A stretch of 64,000 bases of DNA from Rhizoclosmatium globosum (lineage: Eukaryota > Chytridiomycota > Chytridiomycetes > Chytridiales > Chytriomycetaceae): NCBI GenBank assembly GCA_002104985.1, contig MCGO01000058.1, forward strand, positions 1-64,000. Reading direction: 5' to 3'. The notes below the pieces were generated by a model. It had not been told where the DNA came from and ran no database searches. It saw nothing but the letters and a program-made list of their open reading frames with translations. Made by a program: the position numbers and the translations under genes. This document shows, piece by piece, positions 33,601-43,679 of the stretch (position 1 is its first letter; each line of letters begins with the position of its first letter).

Positions 33601-35591
33601 ATGAAAGCTGCCCTTATATTGGCGGTCCTGACTGCATTAAGCTCTGCGACAAGCAGTGCGAGCACTGGAAGCCCCATGTGAGTACCACATTCAATTTCCG
33701 GTATAAACTTGTGGCTAAACTATAGCTCACCTCGAAACGTCAACAGCTCGCTTCCACTCTTCTCACCGCTCGATCCATCTGATCGCTTCCACCAAGAGAT
33801 CAAAACCATCGTATCTCGACGGGATTCAGTGAATAATACGTCAGTCAGGCGGAGGGACGCAACCCCGCTGTTTAACACCAACGGCGGGTTTTACACTCCC
33901 GTCAACATCGGGACGCCTGGGCAAACATTCAATGTCCTCGTGGATACTGGGTCTTCTATGATGGTAACAACCTCTATTCTCCTTCTTTATTCGCGTTCAA
34001 CTAAACTTAAAAAATGGTGGCCCTATACGATAGTGGGTCGGATCAACTTCATGCGGGAGTTGTTCACCAAACAGTAAGAAACTCGATACTTCGCGGAGCT
34101 CGTCGGTTTCGTTTCCGAGTGGTCAATCTACGCAGGAGCTGTATTACGCTGGCGGGGCTGTGACAGGTGTTCTTGTGAATGAACAGGTTAGTCTGGGGTC
34201 AAACACAGGAAACAGCGTGCCTTTAGTTGCTGTTCAATCTATTGATGCAAGAATGAAAAACGCTATGGGATCGTATGGCGAAGGTGTCATTGGACTGGCT
34301 TTTGAAGGAGGCATGGACCAATGTGAGTCAAAGTTGGGCTTGACCCGTAAAAGCATTAAATTCTAAAAACTTGAAATTTAAGCACAACAACATCAAAATG
34401 TTGTTTATCACTTGGCTTCACAGGGGAAGCTACCGAACGCTGTGTTTGGTGTATGGATTAATCCCAACACTGCGATTGGGTCATATGATCCAAATGGAGG
34501 GCGGTTGACTCTTGGTGGCGTTGACACTTCTTTGTATCAAGGAAGTTTCACCTTCTTGTCTATTATTGGTTCTGACGGACCAAGCGGTTACAACTACTTT
34601 TGGGCAGTCCCCGCTGGGTCTTTCAGTACCCCAGGCTTCTCGGTGGCAGCTCCATCGGGATTCAAGACTTACTTTGACACTGGCTCTACAATCATCAATA
34701 TTGATTCTGGAACGTTCCAAAGCTTGCTTGGGTTTTTGTCTTCCAAGAACCCATCTGCTTTCAAGAGCTCGGGAGCATATTACACGATTGATTGTGGAAT
34801 CGGTCGCTCGTTGCCTGACATAACTATTAACTTGGGAGGAGCCTCTTTCGTGTTGTCAAGCTCTGATTACATCATTCCTATTCCAAACAACCCAGTTTGT
34901 GCTCTTGGTATAACAAACTATTTATTTAACAACACACATCAATAATTCTGTCGTAAATCGTAGGCATCATTTCTTCTGGTGCCGATTACTGGGCATTTGG
35001 ACAAGTCTTTTTGCGCAAGTACTATTCACTTCACGACCTCCAGAACAACCGCATCGGATTTGCTCTCGCCGCGAACGGAAATGGAAACGGAGTAGCTCCA
35101 GCATTGGGCTCTCCACCGCCACCAGTCAATGTCCCCTACCCCCGCCTCCAGCTCCAAGCCCAGCACCTGCTCCAGCACCAGGCCCAGCACCAGCACCAAG
35201 TCAAAATCCTGCTCCAATTAATAACCAACCACCATCTCCCGTGCCTCAAGCCAATAATAACGCTCCAGGAGCAGGTTCAGTACCCACCACGACTTCTTCT
35301 GATAACATATCACCAACCGAAGTTCCACCCACAGTTCCCATTCAAAGCCCATCAACCGTCGTTTCTGGAGTAGGAACAAACCCGTTCAATCAAGGTACGG
35401 CTGCAACTGTGACTCAAACCGCAGATGAAACGAAAACAAACGCGACATTAACCATTATGATTTCTTCCACTTCTTCTGCAGCTGCCGTTCCTGTCGTTGG
35501 CGCTGTTGTCACTTCTACAACAAAGAGTGGTGCTGTGGGGCGCGTTTTCTGTGGGTTTGTGGCGGCTTTGGTGTCTCTGATGCTTCTTTGA
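33601..35591 (+). CDS. secreted pepsin-like (A1) aspartic protease, probably GPI-anchored
   Basis: Signal peptide (MKAALILAVLTALSSATS), propeptide, first active site VLVDTGSSMMWVG (Trp-Val after an intron GTAACA..GATAG), disulfide loop CGSCSPN, SYGEGVIGLAF, second active site FDTGSTIINI, and FGQVFLRKYYSLHDLQNNRIGFA. Introns lie at 33678-33725, about 33964-34035, 34324-34424 and 34908-34964. After the fold comes a Pro/Ala-rich stem and a Ser/Thr-rich region ending in a hydrophobic tail (VFCGFVAALVSLMLL), typical of GPI-anchored yapsin-like proteases. The frame changes by one base at the C5 run near 35140; one extra C makes the Pro-rich stem continuous. Intact paralogue of the remnant at 18153-16810. 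Confidence 0.85.
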
Positions 35592-35810
35592 TTTTTATCT
35601 TTTTGAGATTTTGTTTTTTTGACGGTTTACCTCATATCCATAGTTCTTTTCTGATACCGTGTTTTCTATGACACTTTAATAAAGGCCTCTTTTGCTTTAA
35701 TAGGGTGAAATGTATGCCTTCTTAAAAATATAAGGATGTACTTCATGACCGTGATTGTTTAAATAGAGAATTGACAGATTATTGAAACTCCATGAAAGTT
35801 GTCAGATATA

Positions 35811-38132
35811 ATGTCAACTCCCCCCAAAACAGCATCGCCTCCAGCCCCAGCTCCAAGAGAGCATCCTGATCGATCATCTACCACTGAAATAGCCTCTGAG
35901 AGACGCGGCCCTATGCGATGGCTTAGCCGGATAGCCTCTTCAATAGCGCGTCCCAAACGGATGATTGAAAATTCACAGCCCACATCGGACGCGATATCTA
36001 CATCAACAGAATCTGACATCGTTGCAGCGTCAGCTGGTGCGTCAAGCTCATCATCCATCACAGCTCCCACCTCAAGGGCTGAGACTGTGTCAAATTATGT
36101 GCAAATCTCGAGTATACCAATAGATTCCACCGTATCTGACCCTGATTATATTGAATCACCTATGCCCGTCAACTCTGAGCTACGCAAGAGCCTAAGTTCT
36201 GTACAGTCTGACAATTCCGATCAAACCCTTTTGATTCCTGTTGACTCAGACACGAACATCAGAACTGACGCGTCTAATTCGCGATTCATTACTACTGTGG
36301 AATCTGAATCTACGAATGATGTTCCTTCTCTTACAATCAACTTTCCCCTTCATAGCAATTCACCTTCTCAGCCACCAATTCAATCAGTCACTTTACCACC
36401 TCCACCGCTGCAACAAAGCTCTTCTTTATTAAACACTACACAATCACCACCACCGCCTCTTCCGATCCCGACAACGCGTCAAACCCATCGGCCCAGTCAA
36501 AGACCAACCCCACTGCAACCAACGACGCGTCCAACTCCCGCTCCAGCGACCCCACCAACTCCAACACAAGCAACGAGTCCCGAAACTCCCCCCTTTCTTC
36601 GCCACCTCCTTGCATCTTACTCACCACCCCCACATCCTCGATCCCGTTTTCGTGATCGTAGAAACGCAGTCGACTATTCAGCAGCACTTGACACAGCTCG
36701 TTCCATTCGTGAAATTTCCCAGGCCATTCCTCCAGTCCCTGTTCCTCCTCTGCAGCTTAACCGACCGTCGTGGGATGGTCCAGAAAATCCATGGCCTGTT
36801 GATGACCCAAGAACTGATTCTGGGAATTGGGGAAGGCCTGGTGGGTCTGGAGAGAGGACTACGCGTGGGGAGAGGTTGGCAGATGGGTCTGAAGTGTCAC
36901 GGGTTTCGGCGATGGCAGGATTGTTTGAGGTTTGGAATCGAATGCAGAGGGAGAGGAGTGGTGTTGAGGAGGAGAGACGGTGGCTTGCTGAAGGTGGGTT
37001 GGAGCTTGGGAGAGAGGAAAGAGGTGCGAGATCTTTGAGTGGGAGCGAGGTTTTGCTATTGAATAGGTATCATAATGAGAGGGGGGAGGAGCATGAAGAT
37101 GGTTTGGAAACTAGGCTGGCGAGGAATGAGAATCGTGTGGAAGGACAGAGTTCATCCCCAAGGCGTTTTATGTTGGACTCTCAATTGAAGTGAGTATTTT
37201 TGAGTAATATGCGTTTGGCATAAGGCTAACTTCAGAAATCATTTAGTGACAGCACCCACACAGAACGCGTCGTTGCTCGCATCACAAACATTCGCGCTAT
37301 GATTCGACCAACAACTACACCATCTGTCGCACTCCCGCCCATGACGCGCACAACAAACACAGGCAGACGGCCTTCTATTCAAACTCAACCTCAACTCCAA
37401 ACCCATATAGAAATCCATCCACAACCTCAATCTGATGTTGACGACGAAATGCCTTCCCTGCTCACCAGATCTTCTACAGCCAACTCAGAAATTTCAACTT
37501 CCCAAACAACACCATTTGACCCTGTGGCTTTATTCGAACGATACTTGAACCAACACATCGACAACGAGAAACAACCTACACCAACAAACACACAGTCTTC
37601 AGGGTTGCGAAAAAATTCATGCCATCCAACAAATTTACCTACTTTGACCTTAAGATCACTCCAACAACTGCGTGCATTAGGAAGTCTGAACAACACGCGC
37701 GTTAGCCTCACGATCCCACGAGAACGACATCAACGTATCATGTACTTGAACGGAAAATCTCACACGTTTATCGATGAGATGCCTGACTTGAAGTTGCTGA
37801 AGATTGAGAACGATCAGTTGAATTGGCAGGCTGGAGAACAGGGACATGCGATTCGATGTTCAGGAACGGGGCTTGTTAAGCTGTTGGACGTCAATGGATG
37901 TCCTGTCGCGCCAGCGAGTTGGGAACATGTTGATCTTGTTATGAAAGTGTTATGCAGTGGGGGTTCTAGTAGTACTGGATTTGAAGGAGGTGCAAGAAGG
38001 AGTTCAGAAGCTGGAAGCGGGGCTGAGAGAGGTGTTCGAAGTAGGGAGAGGGAGGTTGAGGGTCGAAGTCAGAGACGGAGGTTGCAGAGACGAGAGGGTG
38101 GAGAATGGGCTTTGATTGAAGAGGCTAATTGA
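35811..38132 (+). CDS. large disordered protein with a small C-terminal folded region
   Basis: The CDS is 35811-37189 joined to 37247-38132; the intron (GTGAGT..TTTAG, 57 nt) restores the frame exactly. Most of the roughly 750 residues are Ser/Thr/Pro-rich and disordered, with an Arg-rich segment (GPMRWLSRIASSIARPKRM) near the start. A possible folded part near the C-terminus reads LRSLQQLRALGSLNNTRVSLTIPRE..MYLNGKSHTFIDEMPDLKLLKI. The C-terminus is basic (SRERE..RSQRRRLQRREGG). No known domain is recognised. An ATG rather than the upstream TTG was taken as start. Confidence 0.6.
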
Positions 38133-38239
38133 ATGCTCGAATACAGAGAAACTTATAGAATAGATGTGGAATAAGCCAGCTTTTGAATGAGAATACTTCA
38201 ATCGGACAAGAAACTTCGTCACAAAACTTCCAACAACTC

Positions 38240-38701
38240 ATGAAACTTCAAGTCCACCTTGCGTCGCTGTTCCTCGTTCTAATCCAAATAAGTTCTGCCA
38301 CACCAACGATGCAAGACCCAGCCATCATCATTCCACCCACCATCCCCGCGGCCAAGCTCCTCCAACCACTTCAGCGCTCTCTTGCAGACCGTTACCACGC
38401 CTTAGACGACACGTCAAACTACCTCGAATCCCTTCTCTCCATCTTCCAATCATGGGCTCCTCTCAACGTCGTTGGATGTGTTGGAAGCCCTTGCTCGAAC
38501 TTGCGGGACCCATCAGATGATACTATTTCATTCAGTCAAATCTATTTTAGAAAGGGAAACGAGAATGCAACCATTTATTGGGTATACGCGAATCGCGGGT
38601 ATGAATGGGGCGTCGGAAAAGGTGCAAGTCGGGAGTGGGGGTATTCGAAGGGTGTTATTCTAGCGGAAGGTGGCGATTTTGTTTCTTTTGTTGAAATATG
38701 A
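38240..38701 (+). CDS. small secreted protein of unknown function
   Basis: Starting at the ATG at 38240, the product has a good signal peptide (MKLQVHLASLFLVLIQISSA) and a mature part of about 130 residues. It has one close Cys pair (VGCVGSPCSN) and a Trp/Tyr/Gly-rich end (IYWVYANRGYEWGVGKGASREWGY). No domain is recognised. The frame is open for 19 more codons upstream, but that start would bury the signal peptide. It sits between the disordered protein and the PL7-like lyase, both on the same strand. Confidence 0.55.
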   Translation: MKLQVHLASLFLVLIQISSATPTMQDPAIIIPPTIPAAKLLQPLQRSLADRYHALDDTSNYLESLLSIFQSWAPLNVVGCVGSPCSNLRDPSDDTISFSQIYFRKGNENATIYWVYANRGYEWGVGKGASREWGYSKGVILAEGGDFVSFVEI

Positions 38702-38801
38702 AGAATGGGAAGAGCTTGTTCGAGAGGAGCGTGCATGGGGAAGAATGGCGATTTCATTGTTATTGGGAAAAGTTGAAAGGAAATCCAATCATTGATTCAT
38801 T

Positions 38802-39581
38802 ATGCTCATTGCATCCTTCTTTACCCTATGTGCTCTCGCGTTTCCGGCCTTTTGTGTGCCTGTCGCAACGACAACGACTAGTTCTGTGAGTCCTGCAACG
38901 TTTTTGAACTTAGGTTCAACCAGTTACACACTCCAACTTCCAATTGGAACTGGTGGTGTCGCCAAGGAACTTGCCGGAACTTCTCTTGCAAGCTACTCCA
39001 GTGACTATTTCTATGTGAACAAAACTGGCGTGACGTTTTACACTCCAAACACTGGCGTCACAACGTCTGGCAGTCTGCACCCTCGAACTGAGTTAAAGCA
39101 TAACACCAATTGGAAATCTTCTTCTTCAACTTTCAAGAATATGACTGTTTCTTTACAGGTTATTTCATGGTTTCACGGTATTCGTCAATTACTAATCCGA
39201 AACTTCTCTTGTCAGGTGGATGCCGTTGCCCCGGGCAAGAGTGTAGTTATTTCACAAATTCTATCTTTCTCTAATGGTCCTCAATTTATGGTTCACGCCT
39301 ACGAAATTGGAAAGATTGTGATTCGTGCCCCAAGTGGAACAAAAACCTTGGATGCAAACTACAAGATCGGAAGTGCCCTTGTTCTCAATTTCAGTGCTTC
39401 CAGTAACGTTCTATCGGTCGCGTACAATAACTTGGTTTCGGGTGCTACTTCATCGCAAACTTTTGCAATGACTGCATATAGTGATAATTACTACAAGGCT
39501 GGATCTTATTGTCAGATTGTCGTAGGAGATGCTGGATACTGTCAAGTTACTGTGTCGTCACTTTCTGTGACGACTGTTTAA
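38802..39581 (+). CDS. secreted polysaccharide lyase family 7-like protein
   Basis: Signal peptide (MLIASFFTLCALAFPAFC) followed by a beta-jelly-roll-type sequence. HPRTELKH corresponds to the RSELR motif and NYYKAGSYCQ to the YFKAGxYxQ motif of PL7 alginate/glucuronan lyases. The third motif, usually QIH, is here SQIL, so the catalytic His position seems changed. An in-frame 57-nt intron (39159-39215, GTTATT..TTGTCAG with ACTAAT branch) must be removed; without it 19 spurious residues are added. The enzyme would cleave uronic-acid polymers outside the cell, but the altered motif makes activity uncertain. Confidence 0.72.
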   Translation: MLIASFFTLCALAFPAFCVPVATTTTSSVSPATFLNLGSTSYTLQLPIGTGGVAKELAGTSLASYSSDYFYVNKTGVTFYTPNTGVTTSGSLHPRTELKHNTNWKSSSSTFKNMTVSLQVISWFHGIRQLLIRNFSCQVDAVAPGKSVVISQILSFSNGPQFMVHAYEIGKIVIRAPSGTKTLDANYKIGSALVLNFSASSNVLSVAYNNLVSGATSSQTFAMTAYSDNYYKAGSYCQIVVGDAGYCQVTVSSLSVTTV

Positions 39582-39999
39582 CGCTCATCACTCTTCCTTC
39601 TTTTATATTTTCACATTTATTTCTTTTTAATGATTTTTGATACCGATAATATAGTATTATTTGCCTGGTAAATTTTATAAACGTTGTACTCTGTTGACGA
39701 TTGTTGGTGAAAGTATGAAGAAGGTGCAGATACACAGATGTCGAGGTTGAGGTTGAAGAAAGTAGAAGTAAACGTTACAATTGATTTTATTAATTGAGTA
39801 TTTAAGCTTGAGTGAAAGCGGATGCTGAAGTAGAATGGGACTTGAGAGCGTGAGAGAGATCCTATTCAAATCGTATAAAAACCCCAGCTTCGTTGAGTAG
39901 ACGTGTAGACTGTTGAGGATCGGGCATTGCTGCAGCAGGATAGGTTGATGCGGTTTGAGGTAGGTTTGTTGGGAATAACGAAGTTGTAAATGCAAGGTT
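39582..39999. other. intergenic region
   Basis: About 420 bp between convergent genes (PL7-like, plus strand; Q-rich, minus strand). ORFs on the minus strand here have no recognisable content. Confidence 0.35.
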
Positions 40000-40341
40000 T
40001 CACGGATCTGTGGAGGTAGCGTCAACGAATGTATTATTGTCTAAGTTGGAAGAGTCAAAAGAGGAAGAAGAATAGACCGTGTTGATTTTGCTCTGGATCA
40101 TTATTCTGAGTAGCTCATCAAGGAGCGCGTCAGAAAGGTTCGTCAGCAACAGAAAGACGAGGTTTTTACTGTGGGTGTTTGCGCGCCTTTTGCCTACAAA
40201 GTCGTCTGGTTCGGAGACTTGGTTTATGACGGCGAGGAAGAGCGCATCCAGATCTTCAATCTTTGGTGGTTGGTTTTGTTGTTGTTGTTGTTGCTGTTGA
40301 CGTTGCTGTTGCTGTATGAATAGACACTTCTCTGTCGCCAT
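40000..40341 (-). CDS. small Gln-rich protein of unknown function
   Basis: From the ATG at 40341 the 113-residue product begins MATEKCLFIQ, has a Gln tract (encoded by CAA/CAG repeats) and then a helical segment IEDLDALFLAVINQVSEPDDF..NLVFLLLTNLSDALLDELLRIMI before a Ser/Asp/Asn-rich end. No domain is recognised. The helical middle and codon pattern look coding, but the small size and low complexity keep confidence modest. Confidence 0.4.
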   Translation of the reverse strand: MATEKCLFIQQQQRQQQQQQQQNQPPKIEDLDALFLAVINQVSEPDDFVGKRRANTHSKNLVFLLLTNLSDALLDELLRIMIQSKINTVYSSSSFDSSNLDNNTFVDATSTDP

Positions 40342-41200
40342 CTTCGATCCTGATGTAATCACGGATGTCTCCGAGTTGCCAGGTATTTAGCGCCGTCTCT
40401 CACGCCGTTTGTCGCGTCCACTCTGTATTCCTCACAGTCTGACTTTCACACATCATCATCAAGAACTTGAATGTGTGTTTTTATTGTTCAACCTGAAAAA
40501 ACACGTCTGTTGGCATGAAATGGGTCCGTTTATGGGCAATGGGCAAATTGCTAAATCCAGCTACCTATTAAATATTTCGTCGTCATGCAGTATTACATCC
40601 CTTTTTCATTTTCTATCTAGTTTTGGGTATAAAGACGCGAAAAAGCAAAAAGTATTTGTCACGAAAACTCAGCCCAAACAAACAATGTCCAACTCAGCTT
40701 CTGCACACCCCTCCACCTTCCGCATCCTCCCTCAACTGTCTCAACATTAAAAACTTTGTGTAAGTACCTCTCTGTCCTCTCATATTCCATGTGTATCGAC
40801 CAATTTTGCTTACTTTGTATTCTAATCTTAGATCAATCATCGCCCCTTGGCCGCCTCACTCTCCGTCGCATTCTTCTTTCTCTTTATTATGTTAAAGTTT
40901 CAGCACCGCGATGCGTAAGCGAGGTGATCGCGTTTCGAATCCTGTTCAACGTTTGTTGTCTCTATCACGTCCGATCCGGATCTGTTCCTCAATAGCCAAA
41001 CTAAATAGCCATTCTTAGATATTGACGACTCTTTAATCCTTGGTCTCTCTTTGTAATCCACCTTCTTGGTCTCTGGTGCTGGCTTCATTTGTCTCTTTGG
41101 TTTTTGTTTCCAACGGGCTTTCCAGTCTACGGCTTCAACACGGCTTCTTTGCTTCTTTCTCCATTTCGCCCTTTCTATTTTTATCTTGCTATTTTTATTT
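40342..41200. other. intergenic region before the tandem repeat
   Basis: About 860 bp. A TATA-like GGTATAAAG at 40628 is followed by a possible short spliced transcript (ATG near 40685, GTAAGT near 40759, TCTAATCTTAG near 40831) without conserved coding content. A tRNA B-box-like TTTCGAATCC occurs near 40933 but does not fold as a tRNA. Confidence 0.35.
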
Positions 41201-42177
41201 CTTCTCTAGGCTGGGTTGGTTGAACGCAACCACTCTTTTGTGGCTATGGCGACGTTTAAGCTCAAGTGGAGATAAACGGAGCCGCGTTGTTTCCTTCACA
41301 GCCAATTCTTTTTTTATTCTGTATTGGGTTACTTGGTGGAGTCGGTGCAATGCAACCACTTATGTGGCTATGGCAACGTGAAAGCTCAAGTGGAGATAAA
41401 CGGAGCTGCATTGTTTCCTTCACATCTAATTCTCCTTTTTCTTCTGTATTGGGTTTCTTGGCTGGGTTGGTTCAACGCAACCACTCTTTTGTGGCTATGG
41501 CGACGTTTAAGCTCAAGTGGAGATAAACGGAGCCGCGTTGTTTCCTTCACAGCCAATTCTTTTTTTATTCTGTATTGGGTTACTTGGTGGAGTCGGTGCA
41601 ATGCAACCACTTATGTGGCTATGGCAACGTGAAAGCTCAAGTGGAGATAAACGGAGCTGCATTGTTTCCTTCACATCTAATTCTCCTTTTTCTTCTGTAT
41701 TGGGTTTCTTGGCTGGGTTGGTTCAACGCAACCACTCTTTTGTGGCTATGGCGACGTTTAAGCTCAAGTGGAGATAAACGGAGCCGCGTTGTTTCCTTCA
41801 CAGCCAATTCTTTTTTTATTCTGTATTGGGTTACTTGGTGGAGTCGGTGCAATGCAACCACTTATGTGGCTATGGCAACGTGAAAGCTCAAGTGGAGATA
41901 AACGGAGCTGCATTGTTTCCTTCACATCTAATTCTCCTTTTTCTTCTGTATTGGGTTTCTTGGCTGGGTTGGTTCAACGCAACCACTCTTTTGTGGCTAT
42001 GGCGACGTTTAAGCTCAAGTGGAGATAAACGGAGCCGCGTTGTTTCCTTCACAGCCAATTCTTTTTTTATTCTGTATTGGGTTACTTGGTGGAGTCGGTG
42101 CAATGCAACCACTTATGTGGCTATGGCAACGTGAAAGCTCAAGTGGAGATAAACGGAGCCGCGTTGTTTCCTTCACA
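41201..42177. repeat. higher-order tandem repeat, 251-bp dimer of two diverged monomers
   Basis: Two related monomers alternate: A (124 bp, begins GTGGCTATGGCGACG, e.g. 41240-41363) and B (127 bp, begins GTGGCTATGGCAACG, e.g. 41364-41490). The A-B dimer recurs at exactly 251 bp (41240, 41491, 41742, 41993). Dimers appear identical to each other while A and B differ at many positions. The array begins with a partial B tail (41201-41239) and ends with a unit at 42117 that starts as B but carries the A-type GAGCCGCG, indicating a recombination switch. ORFs inside simply repeat with the array and are not proposed as genes. Confidence 0.95.
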
Positions 42178-42341
42178 ATCAGATTGCTTTTTTATAATTA
42201 CTAGGCTATACAAATAAACAATGCAATAGAAGAAAGATGATGGCCTACAACTATGACAACATCAGCAGAGAATTGGGAAACGACATAGAGTCGAGAAACA
42301 GTTAATGGAAAGTTGATAAATAATAGAGCAGGGTGTTCTTG

Positions 42342-43350
42342 TTACACGTCGTCTTGGTCAGTGCTTTCACTTGCAATTTCAGCCTTGAACAATGAGACTT
42401 TGATGCGCCTTCCCTGAATTTCCAATCCATCGAGTTTGGAGATTGTGTTCCATGCTTCTTCAGCACTGGAGATCAACACCAGTTTTCCGCATCCATTGCT
42501 TCGGTCTTGGTTATCGACATTCACGTGCGCTTCATGAACAGTCTCGGTAGCATGGCGAGCGATATCAACGAGTTCTTGATTACGGATGGTAAAAGGAAGG
42601 TTCCGAACGAAGAGAGTGTAATGAGCCGTTTTGGTACTACGTTGCTCGGGTTGGGTTGGAGATGAATGCTGGATTTCTTGGGAGACTGGTTCATTTTCTT
42701 GAACTTGTGGCTGGAGGCCAGAAGGACAGTACTCAAGAAAAACCATCCGGCCACGAAGACTTCGGACTTCTTCGGTAGCGGCTAAAAGCTCCGCTTCCTT
42801 TGCCTTGTACTTTGACTTCCAAAGGAGATCAACAAAAGAAAGGGCTGTCGTCTTGGAGACGGCAGTGGCGCTGATGACAGAGGATTGAGCCTCGACGACC
42901 ATTTGATGGCCAGTGACTTGGGCTCCATTCAGAGCAGCAGCGGCGGTGACGGCGGCATTCTCCGAAGAATACTCCGCAATGAATGCGCCGCAGGCATGCC
43001 CCTCGAGACTGAGGGGCGTTGCGCTGGCTTGAATGAGGAGATGACTGACGTCACCGGCCGTGAGCCCAGAAGGCAGGCCTTCCAAGAATACAAGCTGCTT
43101 TGAGTCGTTCCGGCCTGGGCCTGGAAGACGGGATGGACCCGCGTTTGCCCTGTCTGTCGAGTAATGAAGTTTCAGAACTTATGCAGAAGAATCTCGAACC
43201 AGTACTCACCCGCGGTATATATCAGCATTTGAGCGTTGTTCTGAAGGTGTTTTACGTGTTTAGATCGATCAAGGAGTAAAGAAGGAGTAGCGCGTACCGT
43301 TTGCGTTTTTGGGAGAGTTTTAGTGTCCTAAGAATTGGACGACTTTCCAT
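42342..43350 (-). CDS. two-RRM RNA-binding protein
   Basis: Main exon 43136-42342 approximately. A first RRM-like domain runs from KQLVFLEGLPSGLTAGDVSHLL to ..ENAAVTAAAALNGAQV. A second, clearer RRM has TLFVRNLPFTIRNQELVDIA (RNP2) and NGCGKLVLISSAEEAWNTISKLDGLEIQGRRIKV (RNP1 region). The tail is acidic. Upstream exons are probable (donor GTGAGT at 43209; a 31-nt exon 43240-43210; ATG at 43350 beginning MESRPILRTLKLSQKRKR), but the joins leave a one-base phase conflict, so the N-terminus is unresolved. Likely role in mRNA processing; the specific orthologue is not recognised. Confidence 0.68.
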
Positions 43351-43679
43351 TTTCCGCGGTTGAAAGAACAAACCTCGATATTCGGACATATACGCAAACA
43401 ACCCAATTTATCGGCAGATATATACTTAAAATCGCAAATGGGTGCTTGTTCTATCACATCTTCTATCGTGGAATTATTCCGTATTTTCAGAATCAAATTC
43501 TAGTCGTGACCACCCATACAGCATCATAATTGAACTATCGATGCTAATGAAGTATAGAGCAGCTACTAACTTCATTTCGTTCAACCCAAAATAAATTAGG
43601 ATAAACAAGGTATTTAAGCAATAATGAGGTCAAAATGATCATGAAAAAATAAACAAGAAGGAAACCCGCAAATGAGATA

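Noticed and set aside
39159..39215. 19 extra residues in the PL7-like protein
   Set aside because: GT..AG boundaries and an ACTAAT branch site mark an in-frame intron.
40910..40960. tRNA-like B-box (TTTCGAATCC) after GCGTAAGCGAGG
   Set aside because: The T-stem does not pair on either strand and no D-arm or acceptor stem can be formed; chance similarity.
41266..42134. Repeated ORFs of 74-102 codons on both strands in the tandem array
   Set aside because: They are by-products of the 251-bp periodicity, with open frames on both strands and no domain; not genes.
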